Positions 17,623-26,065 of a DNA stretch of 42,190 nt are shown here, one piece after another. The position numbers and the translations under genes are program-made. The notes beneath the pieces were generated by a model. It was not told the origin of the DNA. It was given only the letters and a program-made list of their open reading frames with translations, and searched no databases. This stretch comes from Gemmatimonadales bacterium (GTDB lineage Bacteria > Gemmatimonadota > Gemmatimonadetes > Gemmatimonadales > GWC2-71-9). The stretch spans positions 1 to 42,190 of the forward strand of contig JAUYMC010000029.1 in the NCBI GenBank assembly GCA_030699545.1, in the 5' to 3' direction. Numbering within the stretch: the stretch's first letter is position 1; the number at the start of each line of letters is the position of its first letter.

Positions 17623-18996
17623 ATGCGACTGTATTTGGCAAGCGCGCTGCTCCTCCTCGCGGCCGCGTGCGCTTCGGGCGGGCGGTCGGCGCCCCCCCCG
17701 GCCGCGGCCCCCCAGGATACGACCGATCGGCCCCCGTACGCCTCGACGTATCAGCGACGGCCCAACCAGCCGGTCCTGATCCGGAACGCCACCATCATGA
17801 CGGCCGCCGGCCAGGAGATCGCCGCCGGTTCGATCCTGCTGCGCGACGGCCGGATCGTGGCGGTCGGCGCGACGGTGGACGCGCCGGGCGACGCGACGGT
17901 GGTCGACGGCACCGGCAAGTGGGTCACGCCCGGCCTCATCGACACCCACTCGCACCTGGGCGTCTACGCGGCGCCCAGCACGCCGGCGGAGTCGGACGGC
18001 AACGAGGCCACGAGCCCGGTCACCGCGGAGGTGTGGGCGGAGCATTCGGTCTGGCCCCAGGATCCCCAGATCCCCCTCGCGATCGCCGGCGGGATCACGA
18101 CGATCCAGGCCCTGCCGGGCTCGGCGAATCTGGTGGGCGGGCGCAGCGCGGTCCTGAGGCTCGTGCCGGCGCGCTCGGTGCAGGAGATGAAATTCCCCGG
18201 CGCCCGTTATGGCGTGAAGATGGCGTGCGGCGAGAATCCCAAGCGCGTCTACGGCAGCCGCGGCGGCCCCTCGACCCGCATGGGCAACATGGCGGGGTAT
18301 CGCAATGCCTTCATCGCGGCGCAGAACTACCGCCGCCGCTGGGACAAGTGGATCAAGGATCATCAGGGCGATCCTCCCGACCGGAACCTCCGCAACGAAA
18401 CGCTGGCGGAGGTGTTGCGCGGCAACATCTACGTCCAGAACCACTGCTATCGCGCCGATGAGATGATGCAGATGCTCGATCTCGCGCGGGAGTTCGGCTT
18501 CAAGATCCGCTCGTTCCACCATGCGGTGGAGGCGTACAAGATCGCCGACGCGCTGGCGCGCGAGGGCACCGCGGCCTCCGTCTGGGCCGACTGGTGGGGC
18601 TTCAAGGAAGAGGCGATGGACGGCATTCACGAGAACGCCGCGCTGCTCCAACAGGCGGGCGCGCGGCCCGTGATTCACTCCGATTCCGAGTCGGGGATTC
18701 AGCGCCTCAATCAGGAAGCCGCCAAGGCGATGTACGCGGGCCAGCGGGCCGGCATTGCGGTGACCCGCGACCAGGCGCTGCGGTGGATTACGGCGAATGC
18801 GGCGTGGGTCCTGGGGATCGACTCGGTGACCGGAACGCTGGAAGCGGGCAAGATGGCGGACGTGGTGGTGTGGTCGCACGATCCGTTCTCGGTGTACGCC
18901 CGCGCGCTGCAGGTCTACAACGACGGCTGGCTCGTGTACGATCGCAACGATCCGAGCCACCAACCGCGAACCGATTTCATGCTGGGGCGCCCATGA
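17623..18996 (+). CDS. Lipoprotein amidohydrolase (imidazolonepropionase-like)
   Basis: The 457-residue protein has a lipoprotein signal with lipobox 'LAAAC' at about 13-17, so it is probably membrane-anchored outside the cytoplasm. The body is a metal-dependent amidohydrolase: 'ILLRDGRIVAVGATVDAPGDATVVDGTGKWVTPGLIDTHSHLG' with the HxH ligands, 'VQNHCYRADEM', 'FKIRSFHHAVEAYKIA', 'PVIHSDSESGIQRL' (metal aspartate region) and the C-terminal 'GTLEAGKMADVVVWSHDPF'. AGGAC precedes the ATG. Substrate is unknown. It is coupled to the next gene by ATGA. Confidence 0.88.
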   Translation: MRLYLASALLLLAAACASGGRSAPPPAAAPQDTTDRPPYASTYQRRPNQPVLIRNATIMTAAGQEIAAGSILLRDGRIVAVGATVDAPGDATVVDGTGKWVTPGLIDTHSHLGVYAAPSTPAESDGNEATSPVTAEVWAEHSVWPQDPQIPLAIAGGITTIQALPGSANLVGGRSAVLRLVPARSVQEMKFPGARYGVKMACGENPKRVYGSRGGPSTRMGNMAGYRNAFIAAQNYRRRWDKWIKDHQGDPPDRNLRNETLAEVLRGNIYVQNHCYRADEMMQMLDLAREFGFKIRSFHHAVEAYKIADALAREGTAASVWADWWGFKEEAMDGIHENAALLQQAGARPVIHSDSESGIQRLNQEAAKAMYAGQRAGIAVTRDQALRWITANAAWVLGIDSVTGTLEAGKMADVVVWSHDPFSVYARALQVYNDGWLVYDRNDPSHQPRTDFMLGRP

Positions 18997-20201
18997 TCGC
19001 CATTCTGCTCGCACAGACCATCGCCATCACGGGCGGCACGGTCTATCCCGTGTCGGGTCCCAAGATCGACCACGCGACCGTGCTGATCCGCGATGGCCGG
19101 ATCGTCGCGGTCGGCACGAATGTCGCCGTTCCCGCGGGCGCGACGCGGATCGATGCCGCCGGCACGTGGGTCACGCCCGGGTTGATCGACGGCGGCGGCC
19201 AGCTGGGATTGACGGAAATCGGGGCGGTGCAAGGCACGAATGACGGCGGGCTGCGTGACAGCGCGGTGGCGGCGTCGTTCAACGTGAGTGAGGGGCTGAA
19301 CCCCGCTTCGGTGCTGATTCCTGTGACGCGAATCGAGGGCGTCACCACCGCCCTCGCCGCGCCGTCGGGGAATTTCCTGCGCGGGCAGGCGGTGCTGATC
19401 GACCTCGACGGCCGCACGATCGAAGCGATGGTGATCAAGTCACCCGTCGGGATGGTCGTGAATCTCAATGAGAACAGTAAGGGCGCCGGCGGCGGCTCGC
19501 GGGCCGGCGCGGCGGCGCGACTGCGGCGGGTGCTCACCGACGCGCGCATCTACGCCCAACGACGCAACGACTTTCAGCGGGCGCAGATCCAGCCGCTGTC
19601 CGCGTCCGCGGCGGACCTCGAAGCCTTGCAGCCGGTGCTGCGCGGCGAGGTCCCGCTCATCGCGGTCGCCAACCGTCAGAGCGACATCGCGACGGCGCTG
19701 CGGATCGCCCGCGAATTCCGTCTGCGCCTGATTCTGGCGGGCGCGGCGGAGGGGTGGCAGATCGCCGACCAGATCGCCGCCGCCGGCGTCCCCGTCATGG
19801 TGCAGGCGATGGACAACGTCCCCACCTACGACGGTCTGGGCATCCGCTACGAGAACGCGGCGCTGCTCGCCAAGGCGGGCGTGAAAGTCGTGTTGATGGA
19901 AACCGACACACACAACTCGCGTAACCTGCGCCAGCAGGCGGGGAACGCCGTGTCGTACGGGATGGCGTGGGAGCAGGCGCTGCGCTCGGTGACGCTCACG
20001 ACGGCCGAGGTATTCGGCGTCGCGGACCGCTACGGCTCGCTCGAGCCGGGCAAGGTCGCCAACGTCGTGGTCTGGAGCGGCGACCCCTTCGAGTTCGCGA
20101 CGGGGGTCGAGCACGTCTACATCCGGGGCCGGGAGATTCCGTTGCGGAGCCGGCAGACGGAGCTGCTGGAGCGCTACAAGACGCTGCCGCCGAGGTACTA
20201 G
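18993..20201 (+). CDS. Amidohydrolase-like protein lacking the metal-binding histidines
   Basis: The 402-residue protein is a paralogue-like partner of the preceding amidohydrolase: same N-terminal 'VLIRDGRIVAVGTNVAVPAG' and 'GTWVTPGLIDGGGQLG', and the same end 'GSLEPGKVANVVVWSGDPFEF'. The HxH ligands are replaced by 'DGGGQ', and the usual histidine before 'DI' is an asparagine ('AVANRQSDIATAL'); an aspartate is kept in 'METDTHNSRNLRQQAG'. It has a short hydrophobic N-terminus (MIAILLAQTIA). It is likely a pseudoenzyme acting as partner of its neighbour. Translational coupling (ATGA) supports a complex. Confidence 0.8.
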   Translation: MIAILLAQTIAITGGTVYPVSGPKIDHATVLIRDGRIVAVGTNVAVPAGATRIDAAGTWVTPGLIDGGGQLGLTEIGAVQGTNDGGLRDSAVAASFNVSEGLNPASVLIPVTRIEGVTTALAAPSGNFLRGQAVLIDLDGRTIEAMVIKSPVGMVVNLNENSKGAGGGSRAGAAARLRRVLTDARIYAQRRNDFQRAQIQPLSASAADLEALQPVLRGEVPLIAVANRQSDIATALRIAREFRLRLILAGAAEGWQIADQIAAAGVPVMVQAMDNVPTYDGLGIRYENAALLAKAGVKVVLMETDTHNSRNLRQQAGNAVSYGMAWEQALRSVTLTTAEVFGVADRYGSLEPGKVANVVVWSGDPFEFATGVEHVYIRGREIPLRSRQTELLERYKTLPPRY

Positions 20202-20212
20202 GGGAACTACCG

Positions 20213-20491
20213 TCAGTTCTTCGCCGCTTCTCCCACCGCAGCCGGATAGACCGACACCTGCTGCCGCTTCTTGTTCTTGTGCTCGAACTTCACGTGCCCG
20301 TCGACGACCGAGAACAACGAGTCGTTGGAGGCGCGGCGGACGTTCTTGCCGGGATGGAACTTCGTCCCGCGCTGCATCACGATGATGCTGCCGGCGGTGA
20401 CGAACTCGCCCCCGAAGCGCTTGACGCCGAGGTATTTCGGATTGGAGTCGCGCCCGTTGCGCGACGAACCGACGCCCTTCTTGTGAGCCAC
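20213..20491 (-). CDS. rpmA: 50S ribosomal protein L27
   Basis: The 92-residue protein starts [31 protein letters not shown], the highly conserved L27 N-terminus that reaches toward the peptidyl-transferase centre, followed by '[19 protein letters not shown]'. The first residues are not preceded by the cleavable Firmicute extension. It follows rplU by 11 nt on the same strand, the usual rplU-rpmA order. Confidence 0.97.
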   Translation of the reverse strand: MAHKKGVGSSRNGRDSNPKYLGVKRFGGEFVTAGSIIVMQRGTKFHPGKNVRRASNDSLFSVVDGHVKFEHKNKKRQQVSVYPAAVGEAAKN

Positions 20492-20502
20492 ACCCGCCTC
20501 GC

Positions 20503-20814
20503 TTAGCCGACCTTGACGATCTTGATTTCGGTGAAGTCCTGGCGATGCCCCGCCTTGCGGCGGTATCCGGAGCGGCGCGCGAACCGGAAGATGCGAATCT
20601 TCTTGCCCTTGCCGTGCCGCACGACTTCCGCCGTGACCTTGGCACCCTTCACCATCGGCGTCCCCGTGTGCACCTGCTTGCCGTCGCTCGACAGCAGCAC
20701 CTGGTCGAACGTGACTTCGCTGCCGGGCTGGGCGGCGAGCAGCGGCACTTTGACGGTCACGCCGGGCTCGGCCCGGAACTGCTGGCCGCCGGAGCTGAAA
20801 ATGGCGTAGGACAT
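20503..20814 (-). CDS. rplU: 50S ribosomal protein L21
   Basis: The 103-residue protein has '[18 protein letters not shown]', '[20 protein letters not shown]' and the C-terminal '[19 protein letters not shown]', which is the L21 signature of an rRNA-binding ribosomal protein. It is the first gene of rplU-rpmA. No Shine-Dalgarno is visible before the ATG, and the predicted promoter lies so close that the transcript may be nearly leaderless. Confidence 0.97.
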   Translation of the reverse strand: MSYAIFSSGGQQFRAEPGVTVKVPLLAAQPGSEVTFDQVLLSSDGKQVHTGTPMVKGAKVTAEVVRHGKGKKIRIFRFARRSGYRRKAGHRQDFTEIKIVKVG

Positions 20815-20823
20815 AGGGCCGGA

Positions 20824-20852
20824 AGGCTAATCGTGATATGGAGTTCGGTCAA
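20824..20852 (-). promoter_or_regulatory. Candidate promoter of rplU-rpmA
   Basis: On the minus strand TTGACC (20852-20847) is followed after 17 nt by TAGCCT (20829-20824); transcription would start about 5 nt before the rplU ATG. The -35 matches 5 of 6 and the -10 is weak. Its position below the 20856-20919 hairpin would let rplU-rpmA be expressed independently of the RNase gene. Confidence 0.35.
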
Positions 20853-20855
20853 GAG

Positions 20856-20919
20856 GTGCGCGGTGAGCAGTGCGCGGTGAGCGGGACTGCCGGCCCGCGC
20901 ACCGCGTACCGCGCACCGC
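20856..20919. repeat. Long interrupted hairpin between RNase E/G and rplU
   Basis: The 64-bp segment carries GTGCGCGGT-N5-GTGCGC on one arm and its reverse complement GCGCAC-N5-ACCGCGCAC on the other, about 15 pairs interrupted by a 5-nt internal loop. GTGCGCGGTGAGC also occurs twice as a direct repeat (20856 and 20870). It begins immediately after the RNase stop codon (minus-strand sense) and has no U-run, so it is not a standard intrinsic terminator. A role as transcript end, RNA processing site or protein-bound hairpin is possible. Confidence 0.6.
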
Positions 20920-22500
20920 TTACGCGACGGCGTACTGTTCAGTGACGTCTCTCCCCGCCGGTCTCGCCATCATCCGGAACTCGTCCAGGCGCATCATCGG
21001 ATCGTCCCGCACCTCGAGCTCGAGACCCGTCTGCTTCTCCAGCTGCCGCAGGAAGTTGGGCTCCTGCTCGACCAGGTACAGGGCGACTTCGGGGTGCAGG
21101 CGGACGGACAGCTGGCGCTCCTTATGGTCCGCCCCCGCCCGCTTGAGCGACCGCTCCATCCGCCGCACGACGACTTCGGGCCGGAATACCCGCCCGGTGC
21201 CCGTGCACGTGGGGCACTCCGCCGTCATCGATTGCCAGAGCGACGGGCGCACCCGCTGGCGGGTCATCTCGATGAGCCCCAGCTCCGACACGGCAAACGC
21301 GCGCGTGCGCGCCCGGTCGTGGCCCAAATGGGTCCGCAGCTCCTGGAGCACTTTGTCGCGGTTCGAGCGCGTCTCCATGTCGATGAAGTCCACCACGATG
21401 ATGCCGCCGACGTCGCGCAGCCGCAACTGCCGCGCCACTTCCCGCGCGGCCTCCATGTTGGTCCGGAGGATCGTGCTTTCGGGGTCTCTCTTGCCGGTAT
21501 AGCGGCCCGTATTCACGTCGATCGAGATCAACGCCTCGGTCGGCTGAATGATGAGATAGCCCCCCGTGGGGAGCTCGACGCGCTGCTTGAAGAGATTCCG
21601 GATCTCCGCTTCGATGTCGTACTCATCGAACAGGGCCGTCTCGGCCTGATAGAGCTTGACCTTGGGCAGCAGCTCGGGGTCGATCTGCTTCAAGTACTGC
21701 TCGATCTCGTTGTACAGGAGCTTGGAGTCGACCAGCAGCAGATCGACCTTGTCGCTGAGCAGGTCGCGGACGATACCGCGCGTGAGGCTCGTCTCCCGCT
21801 GCACCAGTGCCGGCGCCCGGCCCGACTGCGCTTTCCGCTTGATCTTCTTCCACAGGCCCAGCAGGTGGTCGATCTCGCGCTTGCAGCTCGCTTCGGTGAG
21901 GTCGTCGGCGACCGTCCGGATGATCCACCCGCCGGAGTCGGCCGGCACGAGCTTCGACACCATCTCGCGCAGCTTCGCCCGCTGATCGCGCGCTTCGATC
22001 TTGCGCGACACGCCCACCTTGGAGGCGAACGGCATGTAGACGAGAAACCGGCCGGCGAGGGACACCTGGGCCGTGACGCGGGGCCCTTTGGTGCCGATGG
22101 CCTCTTTGATGACCTGAACGAGTTTGGTCTGCCCGCGCTTCAGCTCGTCGGCGATATTGGGCGTCGGCCGCCGGCGGCCCCCCCCGCCTCCTCCCTCTCC
22201 TGCGGGGCGGCTCTGGGGTTGGCCTTCGTCGTCATCGTCATCGGCGCCGTCTTCCGGCGCGTCCTCCTCATCCGACTCGATCAGGTCCGAGGCGTGGAGG
22301 AAGGCGCTCTTTTCGGCGCCGATCTCGATGAAGGCGGCCTGGATGCCCGGCAACACCGCTTCGACTTTGCCGAGGTAGATGTCGCCCACCGAACGGCGGG
22401 CTTCGGGACGGTCGACCAGGAGCTCAACAAGACGGTCGTCCTCGAGGATGGCCGCGCGGGTTTCGCGCGGACTTCCGCTGATGAGAATCTCGCGCTTCAA
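20920..22500 (-). CDS. rng: Ribonuclease E/G
   Basis: The 526-residue endoribonuclease processes rRNA and mRNA. Family features are the N-terminal 'LKREILISGSPRETRAAILED', S1 domain 'VGDIYLGKVEAVLPGIQAAFIEIG', 'LSDKVDLLLVDS', catalytic aspartates in 'EALISIDVNTGRYTGK' and 'IIVVDFIDM', and the zinc-link 'CPTCTGTGRV' that tetramerises the enzyme. Inside the S1 domain is an insert of about 55 residues, first acidic ('DEEDAPEDGADDDDDEG') then Gly/Arg-rich. I place the start at TTG 22500, where homology begins and AAGGA lies upstream; an upstream ATG (22659) would add 53 unconserved residues. Confidence 0.92.
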   Translation of the reverse strand: MKREILISGSPRETRAAILEDDRLVELLVDRPEARRSVGDIYLGKVEAVLPGIQAAFIEIGAEKSAFLHASDLIESDEEDAPEDGADDDDDEGQPQSRPAGEGGGGGGRRRPTPNIADELKRGQTKLVQVIKEAIGTKGPRVTAQVSLAGRFLVYMPFASKVGVSRKIEARDQRAKLREMVSKLVPADSGGWIIRTVADDLTEASCKREIDHLLGLWKKIKRKAQSGRAPALVQRETSLTRGIVRDLLSDKVDLLLVDSKLLYNEIEQYLKQIDPELLPKVKLYQAETALFDEYDIEAEIRNLFKQRVELPTGGYLIIQPTEALISIDVNTGRYTGKRDPESTILRTNMEAAREVARQLRLRDVGGIIVVDFIDMETRSNRDKVLQELRTHLGHDRARTRAFAVSELGLIEMTRQRVRPSLWQSMTAECPTCTGTGRVFRPEVVVRRMERSLKRAGADHKERQLSVRLHPEVALYLVEQEPNFLRQLEKQTGLELEVRDDPMMRLDEFRMMARPAGRDVTEQYAVA

Positions 22501-22655
22501 AGCTCGTATCCTTCGGGAGCCTGTGGTGATCCCAGCAATAGTCGAACTCGCCCACACTGCGTAGAGGGGGCGGAGAAATGAATCGATTGGAAAGGCGGCG
22601 GAGAGGCGCCAACGCCCAATGCATGCGGCTAAGGTAAGAGGCGCCCCGAAGGGCG

Positions 22656-23891
22656 TCAATCAATCAGGCCCCCGAGCAGCTGCCGGGCGATGACCATCCG
22701 CTGGATTTCGCTGGTCCCTTCACCGATTTCGCAGATCTTCGCATCCCGCATCATCCGCTCGACGGGATACTCGGTCGTGTAGCCGTAGCCGCCGTGCAGC
22801 TGCACCGCTTTGGTCGTGGCCCGCATGCACAGCTCCGACGCGTACAGCTTGGCCATCGCCGCTTCCTTCTTGAACGGGTGCCCATGCTGTTTGAGCCACG
22901 CCGCGTGATAGACGAGCTGGCTGGCGGCCTCGATCTCGGTGGCCATGTCGGCGAGCGCGAAGTGAACGCCCTGGAAGCTCGCGACCGGCCGCCCGAACTG
23001 TTTCCGGGCGCTCGTATACGCGAGGGACTCCTCCAGCGCCCCCTCGGCGAGACCGAGGGACAAGGCGGCAATGCCGATGCGGCCGCCGTCGAGCGTGTGC
23101 AGGAATTGCCGGAATCCGTTGTTCAGTGGTCCCAGGACATTCTCTTTGGGAACGACGGCGTCCTGAAAGATCAGCTCGCGCGTGTCGGAGGCGCGCCAGC
23201 CGAGCTTGTCCTCCTTCTTCCCGGCGAGCACGCCGCGCATCTTGGGCAGGCCCTCGTCATGGCCGATCCCCACCCGCCGGGTGTCCTCGAGATCGCAGGT
23301 GTCCTTCGTGACGATGAACGCGCTGATGCCGTGCGTGCGCTTCGCCGCCGGGTCGGTCCGCGCGGTCACACAGAAAATCTCCCCCACGCCCGCGTGCGTG
23401 ATGAAGATCTTGGAGCCGTTGAGCACATAGTGATCGCCGCGATCGACGGCCGTCGTCTTGGTGCCGCCGGCGTCCGAGCCCGCGCCGGGCTCCGTGAGGC
23501 CGAAGCCGCCGAGGACGTTGCCGGTCGCGAGCAGCGGCACGTAGCGCCGTTTCTGGTCGTCCGTCCCGAAATCCACGATCGGCGACGTGCCGAGCGTGGT
23601 ATGGGCGCTGATCGTGATGGCGTGGCTCGCGTCCACTTTCGCCATCTCGTGGATGACGATGATGTAGGAGAGGTAGTCCATCCCGGAGCCGCCGAGCGCT
23701 TCCGGCCAGGGAATGCCGAACAAGCCGAGGTCGGCCATCTGCCTGACGTTGTCCCAGGGGAAGCGGCTCTCGAGATCGTATTGGCGGGCGGTGGGTTTCA
23801 CGACGGTGCGGGCGAAATCCCGGACCATCTCGCGGACCTGGAGGTGATGGTCGGAGAAGTAGAGGCTATCGTGCATCAGAAGAATATCCAC
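22656..23891 (-). CDS. Acyl-CoA dehydrogenase
   Basis: The 411-residue FAD enzyme introduces the first double bond in acyl-CoA beta-oxidation. Signatures are '[20 protein letters not shown]', '[16 protein letters not shown]', '[18 protein letters not shown]', '[22 protein letters not shown]' and the C-terminal '[33 protein letters not shown]' with the catalytic glutamate before GTS. A GTG at 23891 and an ATG at 23876 are both possible starts. A short insert around '[15 protein letters not shown]' is longer than in typical members. Its 5' end overlaps the recQ remnant, so its native promoter may have been lost or moved. Confidence 0.92.
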   Translation of the reverse strand: MDILLMHDSLYFSDHHLQVREMVRDFARTVVKPTARQYDLESRFPWDNVRQMADLGLFGIPWPEALGGSGMDYLSYIIVIHEMAKVDASHAITISAHTTLGTSPIVDFGTDDQKRRYVPLLATGNVLGGFGLTEPGAGSDAGGTKTTAVDRGDHYVLNGSKIFITHAGVGEIFCVTARTDPAAKRTHGISAFIVTKDTCDLEDTRRVGIGHDEGLPKMRGVLAGKKEDKLGWRASDTRELIFQDAVVPKENVLGPLNNGFRQFLHTLDGGRIGIAALSLGLAEGALEESLAYTSARKQFGRPVASFQGVHFALADMATEIEAASQLVYHAAWLKQHGHPFKKEAAMAKLYASELCMRATTKAVQLHGGYGYTTEYPVERMMRDAKICEIGEGTSEIQRMVIARQLLGGLID

Positions 23892-24162
23892 AGACGTCGC
23901 ACCCCGAACAACCGGTGCTGTTTTCCCCGAAGTACTGGAGCATCATGCGCCGCCGGCAGCGCCGCGACTCCACGTAGCGGCGCATCGCGAGGCTCGCATC
24001 CCCCCCGCCCCAGGCGAAATCGTCCGGTTGCCACAACACGAGACACTCCGCGGCCTGCCCGTCACGACCCGCGCGGCCCGCTTCCTGGTAATACGCTTCG
24101 AGGGTCTGAGGCGGACCCCAATGGAGCACGCGCCGGACGTCCGGCTTGTCGATGCCCATTGC
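23866..24162 (-). pseudogene. recQ: Truncated RecQ helicase, C-terminal fragment
   Basis: About 98 residues match the end of the RecQ helicase core. They run from 'AMGIDKPDVRRVLHWGPPQTLEAYYQEAGRAGRDGQAAECLVLW' (motifs V and VI, arginine finger) to a zinc-binding region with '[14 protein letters not shown]' and 'CSGCDVCGY'. The whole ATPase part (motifs I-IV) and the HRDC domain are missing; homology stops abruptly just before AMGID. The sequence upstream is the repeat cluster at 24172-24268, which suggests a rearrangement breakpoint. It is unlikely to make a working helicase. Confidence 0.85.
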
Positions 24163-24171
24163 ACGGCGCGC

Positions 24172-24268
24172 GCTCAAAACGCGCATCCTGCACGCCCTAG
24201 CCAACTTCCGCGCGCAGGATGCGCGACCCCTCCCGGCCCTCATTCGTGCTCAAAATGCAGGATGCGCG
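24172..24268. repeat. Hairpin/repeat cluster at the recQ breakpoint
   Basis: The 12-mer CGCGCATCCTGC (24180-24191) recurs inverted as GCAGGATGCGCG at 24214-24225 and again at 24257-24268. GCTCAAAA precedes two of the three copies (24172-24179 and 24248-24255). The first two form a perfect 12-bp stem with a 22-nt loop. The arrangement resembles a REP-like or recombination-scar element and sits exactly where recQ homology ends. Confidence 0.7.
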
Positions 24269-24301
24269 GGAGAAGTTGACACAGTTGTTTACACACCCCG
24301 C

Positions 24302-24692
24302 ATGCCCAGACAGTGGGCCCCGCGCGTGCTGCTCACGCTGCTGATGGTCGGGGCGCTCGCGTGTGACCTGCGCAGCGCTTCGTCGGCGTGGCCTGGCGAG
24401 TTGTTCGCGCCGCCGGCCGCGTCGCGCGAGTGGTGCGACGTAACTGTGGCCTGCGCCGGCGTCCCGGTCTCCAGGTTCGATCGCGTCGCGTGGACGTCGT
24501 CCCTGACGGAGCCCTGGGCCCGCAGGTGCTCGGCCGTTGGGAGCCGCCGCACGACATCTACGTCGCGGCGTGGGTGGTCGAGGTCGAGGTCGAGCTCGAG
24601 GCGACGATCCGCCACGAGATGTTGCACGATCTTCTCCAGGTCGGCGGTGACGAGCGCCGCCATCCGCGGCGTTCGCCGCCTGCGGGCTGTGA
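24302..24692 (+). pseudogene. Frameshifted putative lipoprotein with HExxH-like motif
   Basis: Three reading frames join into one recognisable protein. The first is a lipoprotein signal 'VLLTLLMVGALAC' plus 'SASSAWPGELFAPP' and 'GVPVSRFDRVAW'. The second, one base back, is 'VLGRWEPPHDIYVAAWVVEVEVELEATIRHEMLHDLLQVGGDE' with a HEMLH zinc-protease-like motif. The third, another base back, is 'AFAACGL' followed by TGA at 24690. Two -1 shifts are needed. A triplicated GTCGAG (24579-24596) lies inside. It may be a decayed chromosomal gene or reflect base-calling errors; a working protein is not encoded as written. Confidence 0.6.
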
Positions 24693-25192
24693 CGCAGCCG
24701 CGCTCCGTGAGCCCGGTGCGCGCCAATCGAGCCGCAGCTCCGCCGAGCTTCACGGCGTACGCGGACACGGCCGATCCGGAGACCGTCGGCCGCAACCTGG
24801 TGCGCTCACTCGCCGCGATCCTCTGCCGGTGCGGTTCGGGCGGTCGCACGGCCCGGCTCTGGGACGGCTTCTCTGCGTCTGGGTGCAGCGCGCCCCGTAC
24901 GGTGACCGCCGGCCGACGCAGGCGGAGTACGACGAGGTCGGACGGCTCCTCAAGCAGCTCGACCAAGTCGCGGCCGGGCGGCTCCCGCGTTCGTTTCACG
25001 CCGGGAGGTGACGGACTGCGAGTAGCGAGACCACGCGAGCGGAGATCCTGACCGTCGAGCCCCTGGGGCCCGGTCGGTTCCGTGCCACGGGCGGCCACGA
25101 GTCCCACGTCGTCGATCTCACGGCCGTGACCGCCTTCTGCGACTGGCCGGACCTCGCCGTCGATCGCCAACTGGCCGAGCAGGAGTAGACAA
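24693..25192. other. Degraded coding stretch, no intact gene
   Basis: Plausible plus-strand peptides change frame: 'PSFTAYADTADPETVGRNLVRSLAAIL' (about 24746-24827), 'RPTQAEYDEVGRLLKQLDQVAAGRLP' up to a TGA at 25009, and in the same frame 25012-25188 'AEILTVEPLGPGRFRATGG' to 'FCDWPDLAVDRQLAEQE'. The last resembles a worn SWIM-type zinc finger (C-x-C-P-D region) without its CKH part. A long minus-strand frame covers the same bases but looks like a shadow. I see no gene with start, stop and continuous homology. Confidence 0.4.
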
Positions 25193-26065
25193 TCACGTAC
25201 TCGGATCGGGCTTTGACGGCTCTCCCGTGAGCTCGCGTAGGCTACGCCGCTTCACCTTTGTGGGCCCCGTTGAAGGGTCAAGCGTAGCGGTCTCAGGTTG
25301 TTGGCCCGCCTCGCGCAGAAGATCCAGCAGCCCGCCGCGCGCGCCAGGTGACGGCACGGCGGAGGTACTCGGCACCGGCACAAGGCCGATCTTCTTCAGG
25401 GCCTCATCAAGGGCCGTGTAGTTTGGAGCCACGCCGAGCACGGAAGCCATCGTGTTGAGATCCCGAACGCCGACTCGCTGGAGATCCCGAACGATGGTGA
25501 GAACCTCGTCGATCTTGTCGTCGCGACTCCGCTGCGGTTTAGGAGGTGCGGCAACAGGGATCTTCAACGCGTCAGCCAGTTTGCTCTCGAGCTCGGGCCA
25601 TACGCGCCCGAATGAGCGCTGCAGCCGCGTCTCGCTCAGGCGGCGATCGGCATCGAGCAGCCCGTTGATTGTCTGCAGGACGCGCCAAGTATCATCCTTT
25701 TCGGCTTTGGCGGCCTGCAACTGTGCTAGTGGAGCTTTTAGGTCCGCAGGGGTGAGATCGAGCAGGTAGGGGCATGCAAGACGTTCGCTGGTACTCATGG
25801 CGAGCGCTCCAGCCTCAAATAAAACCCATGGTTCGCCAGCGTTCTCCGGCGTCACGCATAGAAGCCCGTAATTCGCGGACTTCAGGTTTGCCCCGATCGT
25901 CGCAAACCACTGCGCACCTCGCTCCATCTCCTCGGAGATCCAAGGTTCGACGGCGTGCAAGGCATCAGGAAGCCACTCGGCGAACGCTGTCGCCACTGCC
26001 CGGCTGCGCTGGCCGGACCAACCGATAAACACCTTCACTGATGCCGGCACGGTTGCCGCCGTCAT
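25193..26065 (-). CDS. TIR-domain protein, candidate NADase effector
   Basis: The 290-residue protein has an N-terminal TIR_2-type domain: 'VKVFIGWSGQRSRAVATAFAEWLP' (beta-A and alpha-A), 'VEPWISEEMERGAQWFATIGANLKSANYGLLCVTPENAGEPWVLFEAGAL'. W80-V-L-F-E84 matches the WxxxE position whose glutamate is catalytic in SARM1-like TIR NADases. The remainder (about 165-290) is charged, with 'DDKIDEVLTIVRDLQRVGVRDLNTMASVLG', and I do not recognise it. The ATG overlaps the stop of the small zinc-ribbon gene (ATGA). Bacterial TIR proteins often deplete NAD during phage infection; that role is inferred here. Confidence 0.8.
   Translation of the reverse strand: MTAATVPASVKVFIGWSGQRSRAVATAFAEWLPDALHAVEPWISEEMERGAQWFATIGANLKSANYGLLCVTPENAGEPWVLFEAGALAMSTSERLACPYLLDLTPADLKAPLAQLQAAKAEKDDTWRVLQTINGLLDADRRLSETRLQRSFGRVWPELESKLADALKIPVAAPPKPQRSRDDKIDEVLTIVRDLQRVGVRDLNTMASVLGVAPNYTALDEALKKIGLVPVPSTSAVPSPGARGGLLDLLREAGQQPETATLDPSTGPTKVKRRSLRELTGEPSKPDPST

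Noticed and set aside
20815-20919. Intrinsic terminator after RNase E/G
   Set aside because: The hairpin is strong but lacks the following T-run, so it was annotated only as a structured repeat.
24289-25170. 293-codon minus-strand frame over the broken lipoprotein region
   Set aside because: Low-complexity Arg/Ala/Pro sequence; the plus strand carries recognisable peptides, although frameshifted.
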